Shown: one piece after another, positions 49,336 to 58,262 of the stretch | How the letters are laid out: each line of letters begins with the position of its first letter | How positions within the stretch are numbered: position 1 is the first letter of the stretch | NCBI GenBank assembly: GCA_963775935.1 | Contig: CAVZKR010000002.1 | Span: 558,001-622,000 of the forward strand | Reading direction: 5' to 3' | Source: JBBIPA01 sp963775935 | GTDB taxonomy: Bacteria; Chloroflexota; Dehalococcoidia; GIF9; UBA5629 | DNA: 64,000 nt | Translations under genes and position numbers: made by a program | The notes under the pieces: model-generated | Seen by the model: only the letters and a program-made list of their open reading frames with translations | What the model was told of the DNA's origin: nothing | Databases searched by the model: none

Positions 49336-49472
49336 ACATTATTGCATTCTTTTAATTGTTATGAGACACTATTCTCGTTATCCTCGGCATCCAGTGCCAC
49401 TGTGATTTACCAGTTTGAAATCAGGTTACATGACTCTTGGTCGAAAAGCAACGAAAATCAGGCGATTTATCT

Positions 49473-49518
49473 AGGCTTTTAGTTCCATCACAGATAGTAC
49501 CTTAGTACTACCGAATCT
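49473..49518 (-). promoter_or_regulatory. Shared bipartite element B, upstream of the minor-pilin operon
   Basis: AGGCTT (49473-49478), 16 bp, TAGTACCTTAGTACTA (49495-49510; perfect 6-bp inverted repeat with 4-nt spacer), then CGAATCT (49512-49518). Matches element A at 46047-46096 in sequence and spacing. Confidence 0.6.
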
Positions 49519-49588
49519 CGTTATAATAATGCCAGCGGAAACTTTCGCAAAGATTTTAAATCCATAATGTAGCAAAAATCATTTTTCA

Positions 49589-49617
49589 TTGACATACTAC
49601 AAGTTGTGGTGTATACT
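49589..49617 (+). promoter_or_regulatory. Consensus sigma70-type promoter of the Asp-box protein gene
   Basis: TTGACA (49589-49594), 17 bp, TATACT (49612-49617), 88 nt before the start codon. Confidence 0.75.
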
Positions 49618-49704
49618 AAGCCGATAAGTACCTGTAGTGGTTTCATGTTTGTGTCATTCTTTCAATGATCGATGGTTTTGTTTGATAGGAAGCCTGAGGC
49701 TCGG

Positions 49705-52700
49705 ATGAAAAGGGTGGTAGCCGTTGTCAGGTGTGTTTGCGCCATATTGTGTGTGGTAATTATTACGCAGTGTATCCTTGGCAGTGCCGCGCCAGTTCGT
49801 GCTTATCCATCGATACTTAGCTGGACTGTCGTTGATACTCCAGCCGAGAAGTTAGCTACCAACATTATTGTGCGCAAGTCTGAAGTCAATGCCATTGCTG
49901 TTGGCTCGGACGGAATGACTCTCTATGCCGTTGACATTCCGAATAATAAGATTTATACATCGGTGGATATAGGGGTAACCTGGCCAGCCAGTGTTGATTT
50001 GGCAGGTAACCTCTCAGCTGCTGGCGCACAGCCGCCTAGCTGGAATATCGCGATAGCCCCTGATGATGTTACTTTCGTGGTGGCTATTACGGATGGGGAT
50101 GGGACTCCCAATGGGCCCAAAAATGTATTTGTCTCCACCGATGGCGGGCAGAACTGGGTGAATACGAATTTCACATCATCATCCGATGAATTCATCAGTT
50201 GTGTGGCTGTCTCCTCTGCGTTGGATAGCAGCAGGCGCTACATTGCTGTGGGTACCCGCCGTAATAGTGATATCCTCAACCCATTTCGAAGCCAGGGCAG
50301 AGTCCTTATATACAAAGGGCCTGGTCCCAGCAGCTGGGTGCCCCAGACAGTAGCACCGTCACAGAACTGGGTACCTGGCGATGTGGTAGCGTTGCAGTTC
50401 TCACCTTCCTACGCCCTTGATTCCACTATTGCAGTTGTCTATGCAAGCACGAGCGGCTTATTTCTTAATTATGGTTTTCATGATGTTATCGCTAATAGCA
50501 CTACCTGGAAGAGTGGCCTTGGTTTTCCGGTGAGGATACGTACCACGCCAGGGTATCTCTCACCGAAGTACGATGAGATTATCACTGCTGACCTGGAGCT
50601 GCCTGCTGATTTCTCTGGCACTGATCCCGGTTCGATGAGGATATGCTGGGTTAGCTTCGATGCGCGGACTAATGTAGCGCCAATCACCTACTTCAGCGGT
50701 GTTTACCGTGTTGATAACACTCGAATGTACCAGCAGCTGTATAACACATCACCACAGGCAACTCCTTCCGGACGCATCTCCAGCATTACATACGATGGTA
50801 CCTGTGATACCGGCAAGCTCCTTGCCGGTGAGGTCACCACCGACCCAAACAGAGGTCTTGTCAATACTTGGCGCTGTAACGATCCTTTCAGGGATTACAA
50901 TCCTGGCTGGACAGTATCTGATCAGATGAAATCGCCGACAGGCGGTGGTACATCGGGGCGCGCCAATGCTCTGTTAGCATGTAATACGAGCAGCGGTGCG
51001 ATATACTGCTTCAGTAGCTCGGCTAACCTATCTGTCCCAGGTACCTCAATATCTGTCCCGGGTACGTGGCCTGTAGGTTTGCTGACCAAGGTCGAGCTGG
51101 ATGAGTCAGCTTTTTCTGTATGTACTGACAGCGGTAAAATCTGGAACCAGCTTAGTCTTATTGATACGGAGATAACTCGCCTTGCTGACGTTGCTGTTAT
51201 CGAAGCTCCTGAAGACTCCGAGGATTACAGCGTGCTCTACTTAACGTCTGTCAATAGTGGCGCTGGCACTCGCTTCGACAGCATCTGGCGGAGCATCAGC
51301 GAGCCATTGAGTGTGCGCTGGGAAAGGGTACTATGCATGCCCCATATAAATGATGACCTTATTCTCCGTCTCAATCCCAGAATAACGGATACGAACGTGA
51401 GAAGCAAAGTGATTGTCTGTGCTTATCTGAATACGTTGAACTTCGGTTACATCCGCTGTTCTGAGGATGAAGGCCAGAATTGGCAGGTGCTCTATCCCAA
51501 TGTCGCTATAACCGATCTTACCCTGTCGAGCGACACTACCATGTATATACTTATGGATACTTATGTTGTTAAAGGAGTTAACCAAGGTGTCAGTTGGAAT
51601 TGGGGAACCAAGGAAAACACGAGACTGACTGAAGGACATAGCATCACTACGCCGTTGAATAATCCCACGAGCAAACAGGGGCAGATGGGAGACTGGGTGA
51701 TTGTTGGGTCTAAGATGGTGGGTGAAGTAACATATGCTGATTTCTCGAAGGTGACAGTGAAATTCGAACCGTCTGACGAACAGGGGAGAAGGCTGCCGGC
51801 GCCTGGCGATGTGCATGTGCTTGCCGACGAGCAGTTTGAGGCTAATACTACCATTTATGCCGCTAATGGGAATGTTGGCAATGGGAAAATCTATCGCTGG
51901 GTTATCGGTAAAAGCACTGTCTGGGATGAGCTTCAGCCTCTCAACAGCAATTTCCATGGATTGGAGCAAAAAAGAGGAGTGCTATACGGAGCATTCGATC
52001 TGACTGCTATACCGTACTCCGGCGTTGACCGTACCCTCTATCCCCGGGTGCGGGTGCCACCACCACCAGAGTGGGATGATTTGACCGCTGAACTGCCTGG
52101 CGCAGTCAGATTTACCAGGGAGCCTTCTGCGCTCAAAATATCTGGCGGCGTTGATACCAATCTCTGGGCAATTGATAATCAGCCCTTCAGCTGGGCGACA
52201 CCCAAGCAGGGTTGTCTCTGGAACTATACCGATACCTTGGCGAGGAAAGGTCCCTGGACTACAGCTCCAGCCAGCAGTGATGTGATTGCCGTTGACCCGG
52301 TGACAGGCAGAGCTAATGAGGTCAACTTTGACTGGCGACAGTTAAGCTATGCTCGGGGATACGAGCTGCAAATTGCCAAAGATCAAGACTTTATCCTGAG
52401 AGTGTTCGTTAATGACAATATTGTGCCATTCAATTCGGTGTCGCCAGCCTGGGTACAATTTCCCGGATTGCTGGAAGCTGGTCATAAGTATTTTTGGAGA
52501 GTAAGGGCTAGACATGCCACTACCGGGGAGATTATCCGCAGCCCCTGGTCAACTACGATGTATTTCACTGCTATGGCAGGCTTTGCAGTACAGTCAAAAC
52601 ACCTCGGTCCCACCCTGCTCCATCCTCCAAATTACTGTGTGATAAACAATTCTGCGCCGGCATTTTCCTGGTCGCCGATGTTCCAGACGACAAGCTATCG

Positions 52701-53013
52701 GTTTGTTTTAGCCAGAGACGCAGCACTAACGCAGATAATAGATGAAGCTGTGGTAGACACCACAGCTTATGAGTATAAAGGCAATCTGGGGAAGGGGACC
52801 TATTTCTGGCAGGTAAAGGCTATCAAACCGATGGTGAGTGAAGCCAGTCCCATCGGTTCTTTTGCAGTGACCGATTCTGCAAAGAGTACTTCTCTATTGG
52901 GAATAGAGATTTCGGAATCGATATCGCTATGCATCTGGATAGGCATCTTAATATACGGGGTCTTTGCCATTGCCATGCTTGCTTTAATTATGAGGACCCG
53001 GTATCGCAGGTAG
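49705..53013 (+). CDS. Large secreted, C-terminally anchored Asp-box/Fn3-like protein
   Basis: The product is about 1102 residues from the ATG at 49705 (GAGG 5 nt upstream; an ATG at 49672 adds 11 residues). A signal peptide (MKRVVAVVRCVCAILCVVII...) ends near VRAYP. Asp-box (BNR-like) repeats are visible: YTSVDIGVTWPAS, VFVSTDGGQNWVN and RCSEDEGQNWQVLY, as in multi-bladed propellers. Two fibronectin-III-like modules follow (VNFDWRQLSYARGYELQIAKDQ; PAFSWSPMFQTTSYRFVLARDA). A C-terminal membrane helix precedes RTRYRR. So the body is outside the cell. Divergent from the minor-pilin operon; function unknown, possibly surface binding. Confidence 0.78.
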   Translation: MKRVVAVVRCVCAILCVVIITQCILGSAAPVRAYPSILSWTVVDTPAEKLATNIIVRKSEVNAIAVGSDGMTLYAVDIPNNKIYTSVDIGVTWPASVDLAGNLSAAGAQPPSWNIAIAPDDVTFVVAITDGDGTPNGPKNVFVSTDGGQNWVNTNFTSSSDEFISCVAVSSALDSSRRYIAVGTRRNSDILNPFRSQGRVLIYKGPGPSSWVPQTVAPSQNWVPGDVVALQFSPSYALDSTIAVVYASTSGLFLNYGFHDVIANSTTWKSGLGFPVRIRTTPGYLSPKYDEIITADLELPADFSGTDPGSMRICWVSFDARTNVAPITYFSGVYRVDNTRMYQQLYNTSPQATPSGRISSITYDGTCDTGKLLAGEVTTDPNRGLVNTWRCNDPFRDYNPGWTVSDQMKSPTGGGTSGRANALLACNTSSGAIYCFSSSANLSVPGTSISVPGTWPVGLLTKVELDESAFSVCTDSGKIWNQLSLIDTEITRLADVAVIEAPEDSEDYSVLYLTSVNSGAGTRFDSIWRSISEPLSVRWERVLCMPHINDDLILRLNPRITDTNVRSKVIVCAYLNTLNFGYIRCSEDEGQNWQVLYPNVAITDLTLSSDTTMYILMDTYVVKGVNQGVSWNWGTKENTRLTEGHSITTPLNNPTSKQGQMGDWVIVGSKMVGEVTYADFSKVTVKFEPSDEQGRRLPAPGDVHVLADEQFEANTTIYAANGNVGNGKIYRWVIGKSTVWDELQPLNSNFHGLEQKRGVLYGAFDLTAIPYSGVDRTLYPRVRVPPPPEWDDLTAELPGAVRFTREPSALKISGGVDTNLWAIDNQPFSWATPKQGCLWNYTDTLARKGPWTTAPASSDVIAVDPVTGRANEVNFDWRQLSYARGYELQIAKDQDFILRVFVNDNIVPFNSVSPAWVQFPGLLEAGHKYFWRVRARHATTGEIIRSPWSTTMYFTAMAGFAVQSKHLGPTLLHPPNYCVINNSAPAFSWSPMFQTTSYRFVLARDAALTQIIDEAVVDTTAYEYKGNLGKGTYFWQVKAIKPMVSEASPIGSFAVTDSAKSTSLLGIEISESISLCIWIGILIYGVFAIAMLALIMRTRYRR

Positions 53014-53072
53014 GTAAGAACTTCATTTGATTATACTATACCAGCTCGTAGACAATTTGAACTAAGGTGACG

Positions 53073-53094
53073 GTGCCATTGCGGGGGCACTTTT
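53073..53094 (+). terminator. Weak terminator-like hairpin after the Asp-box gene
   Basis: GTGCC (53073-53077) and GGCAC (53086-53090) form a short stem followed by TTTT. It lies 60 nt past the stop. Confidence 0.45.
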
Positions 53095-53227
53095 ACGTAA
53101 GGGTGTGGGGTTCAAATACTGAGACTGGAGGTCAACTGGAAGACCATGCCAGTTCTGTCTATTGATACCCCACACAGAATGAACCACGGTGTTCTATTTC
53201 CTTCTTATTGAACGAGATGGTCCTGGA

Positions 53228-54424
53228 CTATATCTTTAGTATCACCGCGGCATTATTGCCTGCTGCTCCATACACTTCAGACATGCCAACTTTGGCTCCT
53301 TGTACCTGACGGTCCTTACACTGTCCTCTCAACTGTAAAACCATCTCATATACCTGGGCAAATCCTTGAGCCATCGTAGCCTCGCCAAAACTTGAGAAGC
53401 CACCGCTGGGACAGACAGGGATTTTGCCACCGATTGAGCAAATCGCCTCGATCAAGCAGAACGTGAGCTTCGCCTTCTTTGCGAAGCCCATTGTTTCCAG
53501 GTACTGTAAAAAGTGCCAGGCGCTATTGTCAGGCACTTCAACAAAATCCATATCCTTTGGTCCCATTCCAGCTTGTTCGTAGGCTCTATTAGCTGCTACG
53601 TAACTTTCGCTGATGATAGGTACTCCTGGCTTCGGGGTAAAGCTCACTACCGGAATACGTGTGGTCGGATCACCATAAAGAGGGCTACCTATTGCTGCAG
53701 CTGCAATCATAATGGGTTTGGTGGTATGTTTTTTCGCCTTTTTTATATTACCGAGAACTATTGCACCGGCACCATCACTGGTAGCACATATTTCAAAAAG
53801 CCTCAATGGGTCTGTTACCATCGCTGAGTTTAATACTTCTTCCATGGTAAATACTTTGCGATATCTGGCTTTGGGATTTAAGGCACCATGTTTACTGCAG
53901 GTAACTTTTACCCTAGCCAGGTGTTCCGCGGTATCTCCATACTTAATCATTCTCTTCCGCATCTCGAAAGCCCAATAAATTGGATTGGGTAATCCCATCT
54001 GCCAGCGAAGAGTATCGTTGGATGGGATCGGTTCCTCATGATAGGTGGGCAGAAATGGGAAAAAACCCTTAGCAGATTTATCGGCACCAACTGCCATAAC
54101 TAGGTCAGCAGCTCCGGAGGCAATTGCCGCGCATGCCATACTCATGATCGTACCACCCGTGGCACAGGCATTATTGATGTTGACGATAGGCAGCCCGGTC
54201 TCTCCCATCACCTCAGTAAAATAGTTGCCAGAGTAAATGCCTTTACGTCCACCCCATAGCTGCGAGCCAGAAATCACAGTCTGAATGTCTGTCCACTCGA
54301 CGCCAGCGTCCTTGAGCGCCTCATTGGCTGCCTCCGCTGCCAGTTGAGTCCATGGTTTCTCGGGAAACTTTCCCCAGGGATGTAATCCTACGCCTAATAT
54401 CGCGACATCTTTCATTGTTATCAC
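53228..54424 (-). CDS. Thiolase-like protein lacking catalytic histidines
   Basis: This 398-residue SCP2-thiolase-fold protein has Cys87 conserved in INNACATGGTIMSMAC. The usual His motif reads FVEVPDNSAWHFL (where homologues have EVHDxF), and the GHP motif reads SSFGEATMAQG. Both thiolase histidines are therefore replaced. It is encoded with a DUF35 protein just upstream (33-nt gap). Known pairs of this kind include the Ltp2-type retro-aldolases, which need a DUF35 partner, and BbsAB. C-C bond cleavage or formation different from classical thiolysis is therefore plausible. Confidence 0.8.
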   Translation of the reverse strand: MITMKDVAILGVGLHPWGKFPEKPWTQLAAEAANEALKDAGVEWTDIQTVISGSQLWGGRKGIYSGNYFTEVMGETGLPIVNINNACATGGTIMSMACAAIASGAADLVMAVGADKSAKGFFPFLPTYHEEPIPSNDTLRWQMGLPNPIYWAFEMRKRMIKYGDTAEHLARVKVTCSKHGALNPKARYRKVFTMEEVLNSAMVTDPLRLFEICATSDGAGAIVLGNIKKAKKHTTKPIMIAAAAIGSPLYGDPTTRIPVVSFTPKPGVPIISESYVAANRAYEQAGMGPKDMDFVEVPDNSAWHFLQYLETMGFAKKAKLTFCLIEAICSIGGKIPVCPSGGFSSFGEATMAQGFAQVYEMVLQLRGQCKDRQVQGAKVGMSEVYGAAGNNAAVILKI

Positions 54425-54457
54425 TCCCTTATAATAAATTGATTCATTATCAGCAAA

Positions 54458-54880
54458 CTAAACTTGCTTGAACTTCCAGGCAATTATCTGTTCGTTATCC
54501 TTATTTGTATAGAGTGCACCTGTAATCACCTCCACATCCATGCCAATTTTTAAATCCTTTTCGGCGCAACCCTCCATCATTCCAATGATATTAATGCCTT
54601 CGGGGAACGCTACTGCGACAACTGGTATCGGCTTATAATCCTTGGGTACTATAAAAGGTGGAGGTGGTGGGTAACACATAACCGTGTAACTGGATACCTT
54701 GCCTTTCCGACTGAGCAGAACATCTTCTACTTCCTTCTTCTTGCACTTCGGGTTATGGCAGGTAAACGTTTTGGGAAAGAAATAGTCTCCACACGATTTG
54801 CAATGGGTAACAATGAGAGCTGGTTTATCGGACGAAGTAAATAATCCTTCGGCGATGGGTTTTTGTTTAACTTCTGTCAC
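54458..54880 (-). CDS. DUF35 zinc-ribbon/OB-fold acyl-CoA-binding protein
   Basis: The product is 140 residues from the GTG at 54878-54880, which has AAGGAGG 5 nt upstream; the frame extends 42 codons further but that part has no family match. The DUF35 layout has THCKSCGDYFFPKTFTCHNPKCKKK (zinc ribbon) followed by an OB fold (GKVSSYTVMCYPPPPP, PIPVVAVAFPEGINIIGMMEGC, LKIGMDVEVITGAL). It is the probable obligate partner of the thiolase-like protein encoded next. Confidence 0.85.
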   Translation of the reverse strand: MTEVKQKPIAEGLFTSSDKPALIVTHCKSCGDYFFPKTFTCHNPKCKKKEVEDVLLSRKGKVSSYTVMCYPPPPPFIVPKDYKPIPVVAVAFPEGINIIGMMEGCAEKDLKIGMDVEVITGALYTNKDNEQIIAWKFKQV

Positions 54881-55161
54881 CGGAACCTCCTTATATTTGT
54901 GTTTATTGAGTTTGGTTATTTTTCTGTTTACTGCGTCGGATGTGATAATGATCGTGCAAATTGGCTGGGTTAGAAGCTCATCCAGTTGCCTTTGCTTTTC
55001 CCCCAATGGCTATTCTCCAGATGGCCAATCATCATAGCATAAAGCCTCTAAGAATTCAATATGTTATCTCGTCCGACTATCGTCTAAAACATCTCTGAAA
55101 AACGAGTAAACCCTGCGTTCAGGACTTTAAGGTATATTTACCATAAAATGAGAATTTCCTT

Positions 55162-56373
55162 CTACAGAATTACTCGTTCATTTCTCAGCTTGGGAATATC
55201 CTTCGAGCTATAGCCCAGACCTAAAAGAATCTCCTCGGTATGTTGCCCCAGGAGAGGGGTCGCAGACTTAATTGAAGCCGGATCCTGGCAGAACTTAGTG
55301 GGCATATTAATGAGCTTCATCCGGCCGGCATCAGGCTGTTCGACTTCAGCAAAGAAATCATTTGCTAAGGCTTGAGGATCAGTAATAACATCAATAGGAG
55401 ACAAAATCGGACCGTACATGAGGTTATTTTCTTTAAGGCGTTTATCCCACTCAGCATAGGTTCTGGAGGCAAACGCTTCTTCCAGCAACGGCATCAGTTC
55501 CTGGCGATGTTCCTGTCTTGATGCTGTTGTGGTGAATCTGGGGTCATCCACCAGTTCCTCTCTGCTTATGGCGCGACAAAAAGCCGTCCAGAAAGCTCTG
55601 CCAGCGGGGTCTGAAGCGGCGGCATATCGATCTGCTGCTGTCAATTGTATCCATCTGTCGTCCTTGGTTCTGTAAACGTCGTAGAATGGATTAGCCGATT
55701 TAGTGGGATCGGTTCTACGCAATGGTACGCCAACTATAGCGTCCATAATATCAGCGCCTACCATCCATACACCTGTATGATAAAGATTGAATTCTACCTT
55801 CTGTCCTTTGCCTGTCTTTTCTTTGTGCAAAAGACCAGCCATAATGCCGCCAAAGATTTGTAGAGCAGACACTCGGTCAATAATGCCTGGGCGAGACCCG
55901 GGAGGAATCTGCCCCGGTACAGAGAGCATGTACTGGATTCCAGAGCGTGCCCATCCTGCCGCAAAATCATAACCGGGCATATCTTTATCTGGTCCTATTG
56001 TCCCATAAGCAGTAACGATCCCGTAAACGAGCTTGCGATTAAGTTTGCTGAGTGTTTCATAGTCCATTTTAAGCTTCTCGAGAGAACCTGTTTGATAGTT
56101 GGTCAGGAAAACATCGGACTCCCGAGTAAGCTTATGAACAATTTCTTTCCCAGCATCCTGTTTGAGGTCGATTGCTATACTTTTCTTGCTTCTATTGTGC
56201 AGATAGAAGCCAGGGTTCATTTCGCTCCCTCGAAACTTACGTGATTGGTCGCCCGTGATCGGTTCTACTTTAATCACTTCTGCTCCACAGTCGCCCATCA
56301 TCGAGGAAGCTGCTGGTATAGCTACTACATGACCTACCTCAACAATCTTTACACCTTTAAGTATATCTGACAT
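55162..56373 (-). CDS. Family III CoA-transferase (CaiB/BaiF type)
   Basis: The 403-residue protein has GVKIVEVGHVVAIPAASSMMGDCGAEVIKVEPI, LHNRSKKSIAIDLKQDAGKEIVHKL and GYGTIGPDKDMPGYDFAAGWARSG-like residues with the catalytic-type Asp in PGYDF. It also has NPFYDVYRTKDDRWIQLTA and a C-terminal GLGYSSKDIPKLR. It moves CoA between acids and acyl-CoAs, for instance to activate an imported acid without ATP. It is divergent from the enoyl-CoA hydratase operon with back-to-back promoters, and upstream of the DUF35/thiolase pair (about 280-nt gap). Confidence 0.9.
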   Translation of the reverse strand: MSDILKGVKIVEVGHVVAIPAASSMMGDCGAEVIKVEPITGDQSRKFRGSEMNPGFYLHNRSKKSIAIDLKQDAGKEIVHKLTRESDVFLTNYQTGSLEKLKMDYETLSKLNRKLVYGIVTAYGTIGPDKDMPGYDFAAGWARSGIQYMLSVPGQIPPGSRPGIIDRVSALQIFGGIMAGLLHKEKTGKGQKVEFNLYHTGVWMVGADIMDAIVGVPLRRTDPTKSANPFYDVYRTKDDRWIQLTAADRYAAASDPAGRAFWTAFCRAISREELVDDPRFTTTASRQEHRQELMPLLEEAFASRTYAEWDKRLKENNLMYGPILSPIDVITDPQALANDFFAEVEQPDAGRMKLINMPTKFCQDPASIKSATPLLGQHTEEILLGLGYSSKDIPKLRNERVIL

Positions 56374-56469
56374 GATTTTACCTCCATGTTGTTTAATTGC
56401 TATTTGCGCGGCCAGTTTTGATGACGTGGTTATATTTAGCGGGTAGTTATTTTTTCAACCGACTGCATT

Positions 56470-56498
56470 ATTGTACAATACTACGCCGCTGTTCTCAA
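56470..56498 (-). promoter_or_regulatory. Promoter of the CoA-transferase gene
   Basis: Minus strand: TTGAGA (56493-56498), 17 bp, TACAAT (56470-56475), 97 nt before the start. Confidence 0.55.
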
Positions 56499-56503
56499 GT
56501 TAA

Positions 56504-56532
56504 TTGACCCCATTGCGCTGTGGTGCTAAAAT
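56504..56532 (+). promoter_or_regulatory. Promoter of the enoyl-CoA hydratase operon
   Basis: TTGACC (56504-56509), 17 bp, TAAAAT (56527-56532). It lies head to head with the CoA-transferase promoter, only 5 nt between the -35 boxes. Confidence 0.55.
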
Positions 56533-56626
56533 AGGCCGCCACCAGTAAAAACATCAACATAATCGTAGTAATAGTACTAACTCGTGGTTTATCACAGGCA
56601 ATACACGCCAGAAGGAGAGATTACTA

Positions 56627-57409
56627 ATGAGTGAATGGAAGACTATTATTTATGAGAAGAAAAACAATGTGGCATGGATCACTTTAAACCGACCAGAGGT
56701 GCTTAATGCTCAGAATGATGTCCTCCGTGCTGAAGTGGTTGAAGCTCTAGAGCAGGCTGAGAGAGATGATGAGGTATACATAGTTGTCATTACTGGAGCT
56801 GGCGAAAAAGCATTCAGCGCTGGGGCTGATATCAGTCAATTCCCACAGAGATACCCTATCGATGTCATAAAATCCAAGTGGATAAGACGGCCTTATGAAA
56901 CGATACGTGAGATGCCCAAACCTGTTATAGCTGCGGTCAATGGTTTAGCTTTGGGTGGTGGGTGTGAATTAGTCCTGGCTTGCGATATAATAATCGCCTC
57001 CGAAAATGCCCAACTTGGACAAACTGAGATAAGAGTTGGAGTGATACCCGGATGCGGAGGGACACAAATTTTACCGCGTCTGGTTGGGGAAAAGAAAGCC
57101 AAAGAGCTCATATTCACTGGGCGTATGATCTCAGCCGAGGAAGCCATGAAGCTGGGCATAGTGAATCAGGTTGTGCCACTGGATAAATTGATGGAAACTA
57201 CTGAGCGCTTCGTCCAAGATCTTCTGAGAAATAGTCCTGCGATATTGAAGTTAGCTAAAATTGCCATAAACAAATCCCTGGAGACACCATTAAGCGCAGG
57301 GATGAGCTATGAGCGCGATCTCTATGCCCTTTGCTTTGGTACCGAGGACCAAAAAGAAGGTGCTAAGGCATTTCTGGAAAAAAGGAAACCAAGCTATAAG
57401 GGCAAATAG
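56627..57409 (+). CDS. Enoyl-CoA hydratase/isomerase family protein (1)
   Basis: The 260-residue crotonase-fold protein has GAGEKAFSAGADISQF (oxyanion hole), AAVNGLALGGGCELVLACDI, and both catalytic glutamate positions: QTEIRVGVIPGCGGTQILPRL and KAKELIFTGRMISAEEA. So hydratase activity is likely. AGGAG lies 11 nt before the ATG. First of a three-gene beta-oxidation-type operon. Confidence 0.9.
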   Translation: MSEWKTIIYEKKNNVAWITLNRPEVLNAQNDVLRAEVVEALEQAERDDEVYIVVITGAGEKAFSAGADISQFPQRYPIDVIKSKWIRRPYETIREMPKPVIAAVNGLALGGGCELVLACDIIIASENAQLGQTEIRVGVIPGCGGTQILPRLVGEKKAKELIFTGRMISAEEAMKLGIVNQVVPLDKLMETTERFVQDLLRNSPAILKLAKIAINKSLETPLSAGMSYERDLYALCFGTEDQKEGAKAFLEKRKPSYKGK

Positions 57410-57460
57410 CCCAATAGAGAATTGCACCTACACCAATAACTCATAAAGGGAGGTCTTCTG

Positions 57461-58231
57461 GTGCCTATCGATTATAAAAAAGAAGGAAAAATTGCTATTT
57501 TCACGCTGAACCGCCCTGAGGCTCATAACGCCATTGACCCGGAAACCAATGAAGCACTGAGCAAAGCATTGCTCGATTTCAAGAACGATGATTCACTCTG
57601 GGTTGGCATTGTCACCGGTGCCGGCAGCAGGGCTTTTTGCGCTGGCGCCGATGTGAAGCAAATGCTGCCGTTACTCAGGGATATGGCCGGGAAGCACGAG
57701 GCAGAGCCGCCCACACTGATGCGTGGGATTGATCTGTGGAAACCGATGATCGCTGCGGTAAATGGGGTGGCGATGGGTGGTGGATTGGAGGTATGTCTTG
57801 CCTGCGATATCAGGATTGCTGCGGAAAATGCTACTTTTGCTCTGCCCGAAGTTACTCTGGGACTGATTCCTGCCTGGGGAGGCACACAACGTCTGCCCCG
57901 GGTTATACCGCTGGCGCTGGCTGCTGAGATGCTGTTTACAGGACGTCCCATCAATGCTCAGGAAGCCTATCGCATTGGATTAGTCAATAAGGTGGTGCCA
58001 CAAGCTGAGCTTATGACCGCGGCTATGATGATGGCTGAGTTGCTCTGCAAACCGGCGCCTCTGGCGGTGAGAGCAGCTAAACAAGCGATGCTCCAGGGGA
58101 CAAGCATGTCACTGACAGAAGGATTGGAACTGGAAAGGACTCTCACCGATTATGTAACTCATACTGAGGACTTTACCGAAGGTTGCAATGCTTTCCTGGA
58201 GAAGCGAAAACCTTCGTATAAGGCAAAATAA
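57461..58231 (+). CDS. Enoyl-CoA hydratase/isomerase family protein (2)
   Basis: This 256-residue crotonase starts at a GTG with GGGAGG 9 nt upstream. It has GAGSRAFCAGADVKQML, AAVNGVAMGGGLEVCLACDI, LPEVTLGLIPAWGGTQRLPR and AAEMLFTGRPINAQEA, keeping both catalytic glutamates. It is a paralogue of the preceding gene (same NRPE, EKRKPSYK ends), probably differing in chain length or substrate. Confidence 0.9.
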   Translation: MPIDYKKEGKIAIFTLNRPEAHNAIDPETNEALSKALLDFKNDDSLWVGIVTGAGSRAFCAGADVKQMLPLLRDMAGKHEAEPPTLMRGIDLWKPMIAAVNGVAMGGGLEVCLACDIRIAAENATFALPEVTLGLIPAWGGTQRLPRVIPLALAAEMLFTGRPINAQEAYRIGLVNKVVPQAELMTAAMMMAELLCKPAPLAVRAAKQAMLQGTSMSLTEGLELERTLTDYVTHTEDFTEGCNAFLEKRKPSYKAK

Positions 58232-58262
58232 TACATTAGCACAAATGAATCGGAGGTATACT

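Larger units (their letters stand above)
49336..49704. other. Divergent regulatory region between minor pilins and the Asp-box protein
   Basis: No gene in about 370 nt. It contains shared element B (49473-49518) and a strong plus-strand promoter (49589-49617). Confidence 0.6.
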
